From assembly GCF_017104715.1 (NCBI RefSeq), contig NZ_JAAGPI010000054.1:1-45523 (forward strand): 45,523 bases of DNA, in the 5' to 3' direction. This DNA is from Burkholderia sp. Ac-20365. Its GTDB lineage: Bacteria; Pseudomonadota; Gammaproteobacteria; Burkholderiales; Burkholderiaceae. The notes under the pieces are model-generated. The model had not been told where the DNA came from. It searched no databases and was given only the letters and a program-made list of their open reading frames with translations. Within the stretch, counting starts at the first letter, position 1, and each line of letters begins with the position of its first letter. Both the position numbers and the translations under genes were made by a program. This document shows positions 1-8,936 of this stretch, piece by piece.

Positions 1-2
1 CG

Positions 3-1139
3 CAACCCGTTCATGTCGCGACCGTCAAACAAGGCGAAATGCCCGTCGTGCTGAACGCGCTCGGCACCGTCACGCCGCTCGCGAACGTCACGGTGCGTAC
101 GCAGTTATCGGGTGTGCTGCAAACGGTCGCCTTCCAGGAAGGCCAGATGGTCAAGAAAGGCGATCTGCTCGCGCAGGTCGACCCGCGTCCGTATCAGATC
201 AGTCTTGCCAATGCCGAAGGCACGCTCGCCAAGGACATGGCGCTTCTGCAAACCGCCCGTCTCGACCTGAAGCGCTATCAGACACTGCTCTCGCAAGACT
301 CGATCGCGAGCCAGCAGGTCGATACGCAGGCATCGCTCGTCAAGCAGTACGAAGGCCAGGTCAAGGCCGACCAGGCGAACATCGATACCTTCAAGCTCGA
401 TCTCACCTACGCGCGCATCACGGCGCCCGTCTCGGGCCGCGTCGGTTTGCGCCAGGTCGATGCCGGCAACTACGTGACGCCGGGCGACACGAACGGCGTC
501 GTCGTGATCACGCAGTTGCAGCCGATCAGCGTGATCTTCACGACCTCCGAAGACAACCTGCCCGCCATCCTCAAGGGCATGCGCACGAACCAGAAGATGT
601 CGGTGACCGCGTATGACCGCAGCAACGTGACGTCGCTCGAAGCCGGCTATCTGGAAACCATCGACAACCAGATCGATACCACCACGGGCACCGTGAAGCT
701 GCGGGCGACCTTCCAGAACAACGAAGGCCTGCTGTTCCCGAATCAGTTCGTCAACACGCGCCTGCTGGTAAATGTCGTGAAGGACGCGGTGATCGTGCCG
801 ACTTCGGCCGTGCTGAACGGCTCGATGGGCGCGTTCGTGTATGTCGCGAAACCCGACAACACGGTGACGGTGCGCGCGGTGAAGGTCGGCCCCGTCGATG
901 GCGAGCGCACCAGCATCGCGTCGGGCCTGCAGATCGGCGAACGCGTCGTGATCGACGGCTCGGACCGGTTGAAGGAAGGCGCAAAGATCACCATTCCGGC
1001 CGACCGTCCGCGCGGTGCGTCGGGCGCTTCCAGCGCTTCCGGCGCGTCGGCGGCGCATGCGGCATCCGGCGCATCGGGTGCATGGGGTGCGTCGGGCACG
1101 CGTCGTCACAAGCACGCGTCGCAGACGGCGGCGGAATAA
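3..1139 (+). CDS. mdtA: MdtA-like RND efflux membrane-fusion (adaptor) protein, 5' end missing
   Basis: This is the periplasmic adaptor of an RND tripartite pump; it links the inner-membrane permease to an outer-membrane channel. The reading frame is open from the first bases of the window (residues QPVHVATVKQGEMPVVLN upstream of the first ATG at 39), so the N-terminus, including the signal peptide or lipobox, lies outside. Visible parts are the barrel-sandwich hybrid (VRTQLSGVLQTVAFQEGQ), a coiled-coil hairpin, the returning lipoyl half (APVSGRVGLRQVDAGNYV) and the beta-barrel and membrane-proximal domains. The tail of about 40 residues is rich in Gly, Ala and Ser and ends in a basic stretch, which looks like disordered sequence. 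The gene lies 17 nt upstream of the first permease gene, so it is almost certainly in one operon with both permeases. The family assignment is secure; the mdtA name rests on the two-permease arrangement. Confidence 0.93.
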   Translation, partial: QPVHVATVKQGEMPVVLNALGTVTPLANVTVRTQLSGVLQTVAFQEGQMVKKGDLLAQVDPRPYQISLANAEGTLAKDMALLQTARLDLKRYQTLLSQDSIASQQVDTQASLVKQYEGQVKADQANIDTFKLDLTYARITAPVSGRVGLRQVDAGNYVTPGDTNGVVVITQLQPISVIFTTSEDNLPAILKGMRTNQKMSVTAYDRSNVTSLEAGYLETIDNQIDTTTGTVKLRATFQNNEGLLFPNQFVNTRLLVNVVKDAVIVPTSAVLNGSMGAFVYVAKPDNTVTVRAVKVGPVDGERTSIASGLQIGERVVIDGSDRLKEGAKITIPADRPRGASGASSASGASAAHAASGASGAWGASGTRRHKHASQTAAE

Positions 1140-1156
1140 GGCACGGCTGATACCGC

Positions 1157-4100
1157 ATGAATCCATCTCGCGCCTTTATCCTGCGCCCGGTCGGCACCGC
1201 CCTTCTGATGGCGGCGATCATGCTGGTCGGGCTCGTCGCACTGCGTTTTCTGCCGCTGTCCGCACTGCCCGAAGTCGATTACCCGACCATCCAGGTGCAG
1301 ACGTTCTATCCGGGCGCGAGCCCCGACGTCATGACGTCTTCCGTGACAGCCCCGCTCGAACGCCAGTTCGGGCAGATGCCGTCGCTGAACCAGATGTCGT
1401 CGCAAAGCTCGGCCGGCTCGTCGATCATCACGCTGCAGTTCAGTCTCGATCTGCCGCTCGACGTCGCCGAACAGGAAGTCCAGGCGGCCATCAACGCGGC
1501 GGGCAACCTGCTGCCGTCCGACCTGCCCGCGCCGCCGATCTACGCGAAGGTCAATCCCGCCGACGCGCCTATCCTGACGCTCGCGATCACGTCGAAGACA
1601 CTGCCGCTCACGCAGATCCAGGACATCGCGGATACGCGTCTTGCGCAGAAGATCTCGCAGGTGGCGGGCGTCGGTCTGGTGAGTCTGTCGGGCGGCCAGC
1701 GCCCTGCCGTGCGCATCCAGGCCAATCCGCGTGCGCTCGCATCGTACGGGCTGAATCTCGACGATCTGCGCACCACGATCTCGAACCTGAACGTCAACAC
1801 GCCGAAGGGCAACTTCGACGGCCCGACGCGCGCATACACGATCAACGCCAACGACCAGTTGACGGACGCCGACGCCTACAAGAGCGCCGTGGTCGCGTAC
1901 AAGAACGGCCGCCCGGTAATGCTGACGGACGTCGCGACCATCGTATCGGGCGCGGAGAACACCAAGCTCGGCGCGTGGGTCGACAGCACGCCTGCGATCA
2001 TCCTGAACGTGCAGCGCCAGCCCGGCGCCAACGTGATCCAGGTGGTCGACAGCATCAAGAAGCTGCTGCCGCAGTTGCAACAGTCTCTGCCCGCCGCGCT
2101 CGACGTGCAGGTCGTCACCGACCGCACCACGACGATCCGTGCGTCGGTGCGCGACGTGCAGTTCGAACTGCTGATGTCGGTCGTGCTGGTCGTGCTGGTG
2201 ATGTATCTGTTCCTCGCGAATATTTACGCGACCATCATTCCGAGTCTGTCGGTGCCGTTGTCGCTGATCGGCACGCTCGCGGTGATGTATCTGTGCGGCT
2301 TCTCGCTCGACAATCTCTCGCTGATGGCGTTGACGATCGCAACCGGCTTCGTGGTCGACGATGCGATCGTGATGATCGAAAACATCGCGCGCTATGTCGA
2401 GGAAGGCGAGTCGCCTCTCGAAGCCGCGCTGAAAGGCTCGAAGCAGATCGGCTTCACGATCATCTCGCTGACGGTGTCGCTGATTGCCGTGCTGATCCCG
2501 CTGCTCTTCATGGGCGACGTGGTCGGCCGCTTGTTCCATGAGTTCGCGATCACGCTCGCGGTGACCATCGTGATTTCGGCCGTCGTGTCGCTGACGCTCG
2601 TGCCGATGATGTGCGCAAAGCTGTTGCGCCACACGCCGCCCAAGGAAAGCCACCGTTTCGAGGCGCGCGCGCACGCGGCTATCGACTGGGTGATCGCGCG
2701 CTACGCCGTCGCGCTCGAGTGGGTGCTCAACCGGCAGCGCTCGACGCTCGTCGTTGCCGTGCTCACGCTCGTGCTGACTGGCGTGCTGTACGTGTACATT
2801 CCGAAGGGCTTTTTCCCGACGCAGGATACGGGTGTGATCCAGGCGATCACGCAGGCGCCGCAGTCGGTGTCGTACGCGTCGATGGCCGAGCGTCAGCAGC
2901 AACTGGCCGCGCAGATTCTCAAGAATCCGAATGTGGACAGCCTGACGTCGTTCATCGGCGTGGACGGCAGCAACATCACGCTGAACAGCGGCCGCATGCT
3001 GATCAACCTGAAGCCGCGCGACGACCGCGACGCGACGGCCAGCGAGGTGATCCGCCAGTTGCAGCGCGAGACTTCGCATATTCCGGGCGCCACGCTTTAC
3101 ATGCAGCCGGTGCAGGACCTGACCATCGATTCGACGGTGAGCCCGACGCAGTATCAGTTCATGCTGACCGATCCGAATATCGACGAATTCTCGACGTGGG
3201 TGCCGAAGCTGATGGATCGCCTCGCGCAATCGCCCGAAATCGTCGACGTCGCGACCGATCTGCAGAACAACGGCCAGTCGGTCTATGTGGAAATCGACCG
3301 GGCCTCGGCAGCGCGCTACGGCATCACGCCCGCTACCGTCGACAACGCGCTGTACGACGCATTCGGCCAGCGCATCATCTCGACGATCTTCACGCAGTCG
3401 AACCAGTACCGCGTGATTCTCGAAGCGCAGCCGACCATGCAGCACTACACGGAGTCGCTGAACTCGATCTATCTGCCGTCGTCGACGTCGTCGGGCGGAC
3501 AGGTGCCGCTGAACTCGATTGCGAGCTTCCACGAACAGCCCGCGCCGCTGCTCGTCACGCACCTGAGCCAGTTCCCGGCCACGACGGTGTCGTTCAACCT
3601 GGCGCCAGGCGCATCGCTTGGCGAAGCCGTGAAGGCAATCGAACAGGCGGAGAAAGATATCGGCCTGCCCGCTTCGTTCCAGACGCGCTTCCAGGGCGCG
3701 GCGCTCGCGTTCCAGGCGTCGCTGTCGAACGAACTGTTCCTGATCCTCGCGGCCATCGTCACGATGTATATCGTGCTCGGCGTGCTGTACGAGAGCTTCG
3801 TGCACCCGATCACGATTCTCTCGACGCTGCCGTCGGCGGGTGTCGGCGCGTTGCTCGCGCTGCTGGTGACGGGGCATGACCTCGACATCATCGGCATTAT
3901 CGGCATCGTGCTGCTGATCGGTATCGTGAAGAAGAACGCGATCATGATGATCGACTTCGCGCTCGAAGCGGAGCGCGAGCATGGCAAGCCGCCGCGCGAG
4001 GCGATCTATCAGGCGTGTCTGCTGCGCTTCCGCCCTATCCTGATGACGACCATGGCGGCGCTGCTCGGCGCGCTGCCGCTGATGCTCGGCACGGGCGCGG

Positions 4101-4291
4101 GTTCGGAGCTGCGCCGGCCGCTCGGTATCGCGATCGCGGGCGGTCTGATCGTCAGCCAGTTGCTGACGCTCTTCACGACGCCCGTGATCTATCTCGGCTT
4201 CGATTCGATTGCGCGGCGCCTGCGCGCGCGCTTTCATCGTGACCATGGCGACGGTCAAACCCGGCCGCCCGTCACCGACGCCGACGTCTGA
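1157..4291 (+). CDS. mdtB: RND multidrug efflux permease, MdtB type
   Basis: This is an inner-membrane proton-driven drug exporter of the HAE1 RND family, 1044 aa, a normal full length. The N-terminus MNPSRAFILRPVGTALL is typical, with a first membrane helix followed by a large periplasmic loop. Key proton-relay residues are visible: the Asp pair in GFVVDDAIVMIENI (about D401/D402) in helix 4 and the Lys in GIVKKNAIMMIDFA in helix 10. The second periplasmic domain lacks the low-complexity insert found in the partner permease. MdtB and MdtC type permeases are known to form a mixed trimer (MdtB2C) in E. coli; two adjacent permease genes of similar length suggest the same here. The ATG is supported by conserved N-terminal residues, though the Shine-Dalgarno sequence is weak. 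No outer-membrane factor gene follows, so it may lie upstream of the window. Confidence 0.95.
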   Translation: MNPSRAFILRPVGTALLMAAIMLVGLVALRFLPLSALPEVDYPTIQVQTFYPGASPDVMTSSVTAPLERQFGQMPSLNQMSSQSSAGSSIITLQFSLDLPLDVAEQEVQAAINAAGNLLPSDLPAPPIYAKVNPADAPILTLAITSKTLPLTQIQDIADTRLAQKISQVAGVGLVSLSGGQRPAVRIQANPRALASYGLNLDDLRTTISNLNVNTPKGNFDGPTRAYTINANDQLTDADAYKSAVVAYKNGRPVMLTDVATIVSGAENTKLGAWVDSTPAIILNVQRQPGANVIQVVDSIKKLLPQLQQSLPAALDVQVVTDRTTTIRASVRDVQFELLMSVVLVVLVMYLFLANIYATIIPSLSVPLSLIGTLAVMYLCGFSLDNLSLMALTIATGFVVDDAIVMIENIARYVEEGESPLEAALKGSKQIGFTIISLTVSLIAVLIPLLFMGDVVGRLFHEFAITLAVTIVISAVVSLTLVPMMCAKLLRHTPPKESHRFEARAHAAIDWVIARYAVALEWVLNRQRSTLVVAVLTLVLTGVLYVYIPKGFFPTQDTGVIQAITQAPQSVSYASMAERQQQLAAQILKNPNVDSLTSFIGVDGSNITLNSGRMLINLKPRDDRDATASEVIRQLQRETSHIPGATLYMQPVQDLTIDSTVSPTQYQFMLTDPNIDEFSTWVPKLMDRLAQSPEIVDVATDLQNNGQSVYVEIDRASAARYGITPATVDNALYDAFGQRIISTIFTQSNQYRVILEAQPTMQHYTESLNSIYLPSSTSSGGQVPLNSIASFHEQPAPLLVTHLSQFPATTVSFNLAPGASLGEAVKAIEQAEKDIGLPASFQTRFQGAALAFQASLSNELFLILAAIVTMYIVLGVLYESFVHPITILSTLPSAGVGALLALLVTGHDLDIIGIIGIVLLIGIVKKNAIMMIDFALEAEREHGKPPREAIYQACLLRFRPILMTTMAALLGALPLMLGTGAGSELRRPLGIAIAGGLIVSQLLTLFTTPVIYLGFDSIARRLRARFHRDHGDGQTRPPVTDADV

Positions 4292-4311
4292 ATGAAGAGG
4301 CCGAACCACCG

Positions 4312-7300
4312 ATGAACCTGTCGCGCCCCTTCATTCAACGCCCGGTCGCCACCACACTGCTTGCCATCGGCATTGCGCTGGCGGGCCTGTTCGCGTTTTC
4401 GAAGCTGCCCGTCGCGCCGCTGCCGCAGGTCGATTTCCCGACCATCTCGATTCAGGCGAGCCTGCCGGGCGCAAGCCCGGAAACGGTGGCAACCAGCGTC
4501 GCGAGTCCACTCGAACGGCATCTGGGCACGATCGCCGACGTCACCGAGATGACCTCGTCGAGCTCCGTCGGCTCGGCGCGCATCACCATGCAGTTCGGGC
4601 TGAACCGCAATATCGACGGCGCCGCGCGCGACGTGCAGGCGGCCATCAACGCGGCACGCGCCGACCTGCCCGCGAGCCTGCGCCAGAACCCGACGTATCA
4701 CAAGGTCAACCCCGCCGACGCGCCGATCCTGATTCTCGCGCTCACATCGAAGACAATGACGGCGGGCCAGTTGTACGACTCGGCGGCAACCGTCCTGCAG
4801 CAGTCGCTGTCGCAGGTGGACGGTGTCGGTGAAGTCGATGTGAGCGGCTCGGCGAACCCGGCCGTGCGCGTCGAACTGGAGCCGCAGGCGCTCTTCCACT
4901 ACGGCATCGGTCTCGAAGACGTGCGGGCGGCGCTCGCGTCGGCGAATGCGAACAGCCCGAAAGGCTCGATTGAATTCGGCCCGAACCGCGTGCAGCTGTA
5001 CACCAACGACCAGGCCAAGAAAGCGTCGCAGTACAAGGACCTCGTGATCGCGTACCGCGACGGCGCGGCCGTGCATCTGTCCGATGTCTCCGAAGTGGTC
5101 GATTCCGTCGAAGACCTGCGCAACCTCGGCCTGATGAACAACGAGCGCTCGGTACTCGTGATTCTTTACCGGCAGCCGGGCGCGAACATCATCGAGACCA
5201 TCGACCGCGTGAAGGCGATGATTCCGCAGCTGAAGGCGTCCTTGCCCGCCGCCGTCGAAGTCACGCCGACCGCCGACCGCTCCACCACGATCCGCGCGTC
5301 GCTGAAAGACACGCAGTACACGCTGATCATCGCCGTCGCGCTGGTCGTGATGGTCGTGTTCCTGTTCCTGCGCAACTGGCGCGCGACGCTGATTCCGAGC
5401 GTGGCCGTGCCGATCTCGATCATCGGCACGTTTGCGGCGATGTATCTGCTCGGCTTTTCGATCGACAACCTGTCGCTGATGGCGCTGACCATCGCGACGG
5501 GCTTCGTGGTCGACGATGCCATCGTCGTACTGGAAAACATCGAGCGGCATATCGAGAGCGGCATGCCGCGCATGAAAGCGGCCTTTGTCGGTGCGCGCGA
5601 AGTGGGCTTCACGGTGATGTCGATCAGCATCTCGCTCGTCGCCGTGTTCCTGCCCATTCTGCTGATGGGCGGGATTGTCGGTCGGCTGTTCCGCGAGTTT
5701 GCGCTGACGCTGTCGCTGGCGATTGGTGTGTCGCTCATCGTATCGCTGACGCTCACGCCGATGATGTGTTCGCGGCTGCTGTCCGAGCCGCACGAAAAGA
5801 AGCAGGAAGGCCGTTTTGCGCGTGCGCTGGAGCGCGGCTTCAACTGGATGCAGCGCGGCTATGCGCGCACGCTTGGCTGGTCCCTGCTGCATCCCCGGCT
5901 GATTCTCGTCGTGCTGATCGCGACGATCGGGCTGAATGTGTATCTGTACATCATCGTGCCGAAGGGCTTTTTCCCGCAGCAGGACACGGGGCGCCTCGTG
6001 GGCGGCATTCAGGCTGACCAGTCCACGTCGTTCCAGGCGATGAAGATCAAGTTCTCCGAGATGATGAAGATCGTCCAGGCGAACCCTGCCGTCGATAGCG
6101 TGGTCGGCTTCACGGGCGGACGGCAGACCAACTCGGGCTTCATGTTCGTATCGCTCAAGCCGAAGAGCGAGCGCAAGATTTCCGCCGATCAGGTAATCCA
6201 GCAGCTACGCGGGCCGCTGTCGGATGTTGCGGGCGCGCGCACGTTCCTGCAGGCGGTGCAGGACATACGCGTCGGCGGCCGGCAGTCGAACGCGCAATAT
6301 CAGTTCACGCTGCTCTCGGACACCACGGCCGATCTCTACAAATGGGCGCCGATTCTGACGGAAGCGTTGCAGAAGCGTCCCGAGCTCACCGACGTCAACT
6401 CAGACCAGCAGCAAGGCGGTCTCGAGGCGATGGTGACGATCGACCGCGCCACGGCAGCGCGCCTGAACATCAAGCCCGCGCAGATTGACAACACGCTGTA
6501 CGACGCGTTCGGCCAGCGCCAGGTGTCGACCATCTACAACCCGTTGAACCAGTATCACGTGGTGATGGAAGTGGCGCCGAAATACTGGCAGAGCCCGGAC
6601 ATCCTGAAGCAGGTGTGGGTCAGCACGTCGGGCGGCAGCGCGAGCGGCGCGCAGTCGACCAACGCGACGGCGGGCACGGTGACGTCGGCGGCGACGTCGA
6701 GCGCGTCGACGGGCGGCACGGGCGGCACGACGTCATCGAGTGCGGCCGCCGTCGCAGGCGATGCCGCGCGCAATCTCGCGAACAATTCGATTGCGGCGAG
6801 CGGCAAGTCGAGCGCATCGACGGGCGCGGCTGTGTCGACATCGAAGGAAACGATGATTCCGTTGTCCGCGATCGCGAGCTTCGGGCCGGGCAATACGCCG
6901 CTGGCTGTGAATCACCAGAGCCAGTTCGTTGCGTCGACGATTTCGTTCAATCTGCCGCCGGGCAAGTCGTTATCGGAGGCGACGCAGATCATCTATGACA
7001 CGATGGCCGAGATCGGCATGCCCGCGACGATTCACGGCAGTTTCCAGGGCACGGCGCAGGCGTTCCAGCAATCAATGTCCGACCAGCCGATTCTGATTCT
7101 TGCTGCGCTGGCGGCTGTTTATATCGTGCTGGGGATCCTGTATGAGAGTTATATTCATCCGCTGACTATCTTGTCGACGTTGCCGTCGGCGGGTGTCGGT
7201 GCACTGCTCGCGTTGCTGCTGTTCAATACGGAGTTCAGCATCATTGCGTTGATTGCTGTGATCCTGCTGATTGGTATCGTGAAGAAGAACGCGATCATGA

Positions 7301-7611
7301 TGGTCGATTTTGCGATCGATGCTTCACGTAAAGGGCTTTCTTCTCGTGATGCGATTGAGCAGGCTTGTCTGCTGCGGTTCCGGCCGATCATGATGACTAC
7401 CTGCGCTGCGTTGCTTGGGGCTTTGCCGCTTGCGTTTGGGCGCGGTGAAGGAGCAGAACTGCGTGCTCCCCTAGGCCTGGCTATTGTTGGCGGGCTTATC
7501 GTTAGTCAGATGCTTACGCTGTATACGACTCCCGTTGTGTATCTGTATATGGATCGGATTCGGGTTCGGTGGGAGGGTAGACGGGCTAAGGGTGCTCAGT
7601 CGGCGGCGTAA
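4312..7611 (+). CDS. mdtC: RND multidrug efflux permease, MdtC type, with a Ser/Ala/Gly/Thr-rich insert
   Basis: This is the second RND permease of the operon, 1099 aa. It starts 20 nt after mdtB with a purine-rich GAAGAGG ribosome site. The proton-relay Asp pair is in GFVVDDAIVVLENI (about D401/D402) and the helix-10 Lys is in GIVKKNAIMMVDFA. It is about 55 residues longer than its partner because residues about 770-845, in the second periplasmic (docking) domain, are a low-complexity run of Ser, Ala, Gly and Thr before the conserved KETMIPLSAIASFGPG strand. Such an insert is probably a flexible surface loop. The last 110 codons use many T-ending codons (gct, ctt, gtt, tct), unlike the G/C-ending codons of the rest of the gene; this coincides with the palindromic element starting 22 nt downstream. 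Confidence 0.95.
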   Translation: MNLSRPFIQRPVATTLLAIGIALAGLFAFSKLPVAPLPQVDFPTISIQASLPGASPETVATSVASPLERHLGTIADVTEMTSSSSVGSARITMQFGLNRNIDGAARDVQAAINAARADLPASLRQNPTYHKVNPADAPILILALTSKTMTAGQLYDSAATVLQQSLSQVDGVGEVDVSGSANPAVRVELEPQALFHYGIGLEDVRAALASANANSPKGSIEFGPNRVQLYTNDQAKKASQYKDLVIAYRDGAAVHLSDVSEVVDSVEDLRNLGLMNNERSVLVILYRQPGANIIETIDRVKAMIPQLKASLPAAVEVTPTADRSTTIRASLKDTQYTLIIAVALVVMVVFLFLRNWRATLIPSVAVPISIIGTFAAMYLLGFSIDNLSLMALTIATGFVVDDAIVVLENIERHIESGMPRMKAAFVGAREVGFTVMSISISLVAVFLPILLMGGIVGRLFREFALTLSLAIGVSLIVSLTLTPMMCSRLLSEPHEKKQEGRFARALERGFNWMQRGYARTLGWSLLHPRLILVVLIATIGLNVYLYIIVPKGFFPQQDTGRLVGGIQADQSTSFQAMKIKFSEMMKIVQANPAVDSVVGFTGGRQTNSGFMFVSLKPKSERKISADQVIQQLRGPLSDVAGARTFLQAVQDIRVGGRQSNAQYQFTLLSDTTADLYKWAPILTEALQKRPELTDVNSDQQQGGLEAMVTIDRATAARLNIKPAQIDNTLYDAFGQRQVSTIYNPLNQYHVVMEVAPKYWQSPDILKQVWVSTSGGSASGAQSTNATAGTVTSAATSSASTGGTGGTTSSSAAAVAGDAARNLANNSIAASGKSSASTGAAVSTSKETMIPLSAIASFGPGNTPLAVNHQSQFVASTISFNLPPGKSLSEATQIIYDTMAEIGMPATIHGSFQGTAQAFQQSMSDQPILILAALAAVYIVLGILYESYIHPLTILSTLPSAGVGALLALLLFNTEFSIIALIAVILLIGIVKKNAIMMVDFAIDASRKGLSSRDAIEQACLLRFRPIMMTTCAALLGALPLAFGRGEGAELRAPLGLAIVGGLIVSQMLTLYTTPVVYLYMDRIRVRWEGRRAKGAQSAA

Positions 7612-7633
7612 GGTTTGGTTTTAGGTTTTTTGG

Positions 7634-8366
7634 TTTTGTCTCGCGACGCTGGGTTGGTTCGCTTGTGTTTGCGCTGGCATCCGCGTGGCGCCTACGCGGC
7701 GCAGGCGTTGCCCCTGTGCGGGGCGGCACCTACTTTTCTTTGCCGCGGCAAAGAAAAGTAGGCAAAAGAAAGCCGCTGAACACCGCTAGTTCTTGTTTCC
7801 GCCTGAGGGCCCCCAACGGGTCCTCTCCTTCATGCGGCGTCGCTCTTCTCGACGCCCGCTGCCAACGCTTCGAATTGGCTCATCACCCGCTCCACACGCC
7901 CGCGTCGCCACACGCGCGATCAAATCTCCCACGTTCTATAGCGGCAAACTGTGTGTCGGCTCGCGCGGCTTATGCGCTCCACTCCGGACTGAAAAGCACG
8001 ATTGGTGTCGTAAGAGCGCTGAGGTGTGGAGCACTACGACCTACACACAGTTTGCCACCTGGGCGGCCGTAATCATTCGCTGCCGCTGACTGCGCTACGG
8101 GTGATTGAAGTGGGTGAGGCGTTGATTCGAAGCGCGGGCAACGGGCGGTGAATGGCAGAACGCCGTGTGAAGCGGAGGAACCGTTGGGGGCCCTCAGGCA
8201 GTGGTCAAAAACGGGCGGTGTTAGCCCGCTTTCTTTGCTTACTTTCTTTGCGGCGGCAAAGAAAGTAAGTGCCGCCCCGCACAGGGGCAACGCTTGAACA
8301 AGGCAAAACGAAACGCGGATGCCAGTGACAACAAAAGCAGACCAAACAAAGCGTCGCAAGACAAAA
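7634..8366. repeat. Large palindromic dispersed element, copy A
   Basis: First of three related copies in the window. The outer ends are inverted versions of a TTTTGTCTYGCGACGCT-like motif (7634-7650 and 8350-8366). Inward lie a GCCCC-TGTGC-GGGGC hairpin, a 32-nt hairpin and a GAGGGCCCCCAAC block, repeated in reverse complement at the other end. The left 32-nt hairpin (7730-7761, stem CTACTTTTCTTTGCCG) is of a different subtype from the right one (8238-8269, stem CTTACTTTCTTTGC), yet each is self-complementary. Nearer the middle are GGCAAACTGTGTGT on the left and its complement on the right. It fills the gap between two convergent genes. ORFs inside it (for example 7665-8072 plus) read arms of the repeat and resemble no protein family known to me. 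A CCAAA pentamer tract continues from its right end. Function unknown; bidirectional termination or genome packaging are possible. Confidence 0.9.
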
Positions 8367-8370
8367 CCAA

Positions 8371-8398
8371 AAACCAAACCAAACCAAACCAAACCAAA
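8371..8398. repeat. CCAAA pentanucleotide tract (about 5 units)
   Basis: Five period-5 CC pairs separated by AAA lie between the right end of palindromic copy A and the stop codon of the leftward gene at 8402. It is the complement-orientation counterpart of the longer TTTGG tract on the left side of copy C. This is likely a slippage-prone microsatellite attached to the element. Confidence 0.85.
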
Positions 8399-8401
8399 AC
8401 C

Positions 8402-8866
8402 TTAAAGCTTCTGCGCCATCGCAAGATCAAAAATCCTGACCCACTGTCGCGCCTCGCGTTCAGACCCAACGGGCAACCGCCATTCAGGATGCGCAGCATC
8501 TTTAACATCAAGCTTGACCTGCCAGCGCTCACCATCCCGCACGGGCTGCGCCTCACGAAGATCAGCAAAAATATACGACCCACGCAAACCCGCAACCTGC
8601 AGATCACACAGCCGCTTGCCGGCAGCCAGCCTCACCCCACCCCACTCGCCCTTGAGTTCGTGAGTCCAGTCACCATCGCGGATATTCGCCGACACTTCTT
8701 TATGCCGACGCCACCACCACGCTAACGCAGCCAGCACCAGCGCCGCGGCAAGCACAGCCGCCCCAACCGCCACACCCAACCCAAAATGCGCCGACAGCGC
8801 GTGAAACGCCTCCACGCACCCATAAATCAAAGCGATCAGAACAAACAGCGCAACGACAATAGGCAT
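8402..8866 (-). CDS. Small membrane protein of unknown function
   Basis: A protein of 154 aa if it starts at the ATG ending at 8866, which has a GGGGA ribosome site about 8 nt upstream; a longer form from 8902 is possible but lacks such support. Residues 1 to about 21 (MPIVVALFVLIALIYGC) and about 29-52 (rich in Ala, Val, Leu, ending AWWWRR) are two membrane helices. The remaining 100 residues are soluble and probably cytoplasmic by the positive-inside rule, since the second helix is followed by RRHK. I do not recognise a named family. It lies 70 nt downstream of the peroxiredoxin gene on the same strand and may share its transcript. The 3' end abuts the palindromic element, and its last third is strongly A/C-rich on the plus strand. 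Confidence 0.7.
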   Translation of the reverse strand: MPIVVALFVLIALIYGCVEAFHALSAHFGLGVAVGAAVLAAALVLAALAWWWRRHKEVSANIRDGDWTHELKGEWGGVRLAAGKRLCDLQVAGLRGSYIFADLREAQPVRDGERWQVKLDVKDAAHPEWRLPVGSEREARQWVRIFDLAMAQKL

Positions 8867-8936
8867 GGCAACGTCCCCGGCAGAACGGCGCGGCCAACGC
8901 ATCCATCAAACACCGCGCCGCGAAACTGAAATACCC

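Noticed and set aside
1106..4309. Minus-strand ORF of 1067 codons opposite mdtB
   Set aside because: It reads the antisense of a clear RND gene; composition is Arg/His/Gln-rich as expected for antisense of high-GC codons, and no family is recognisable.
4255..5892. Minus-strand ORF of 545 codons opposite mdtC
   Set aside because: Antisense shadow with an Arg/His/Gln-rich composition and no domain.
7665..8072. Possible protein inside palindromic copy A
   Set aside because: It reads through the repeat arm; equivalent frames in copies B (33098-33469) and C (41811-42221) come from the same repeated DNA, and frames exist on both strands because of the palindrome.
7634..8366. Insertion sequence or group II intron
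   Set aside because: No transposase, reverse transcriptase or target duplication could be seen in any of the three copies.
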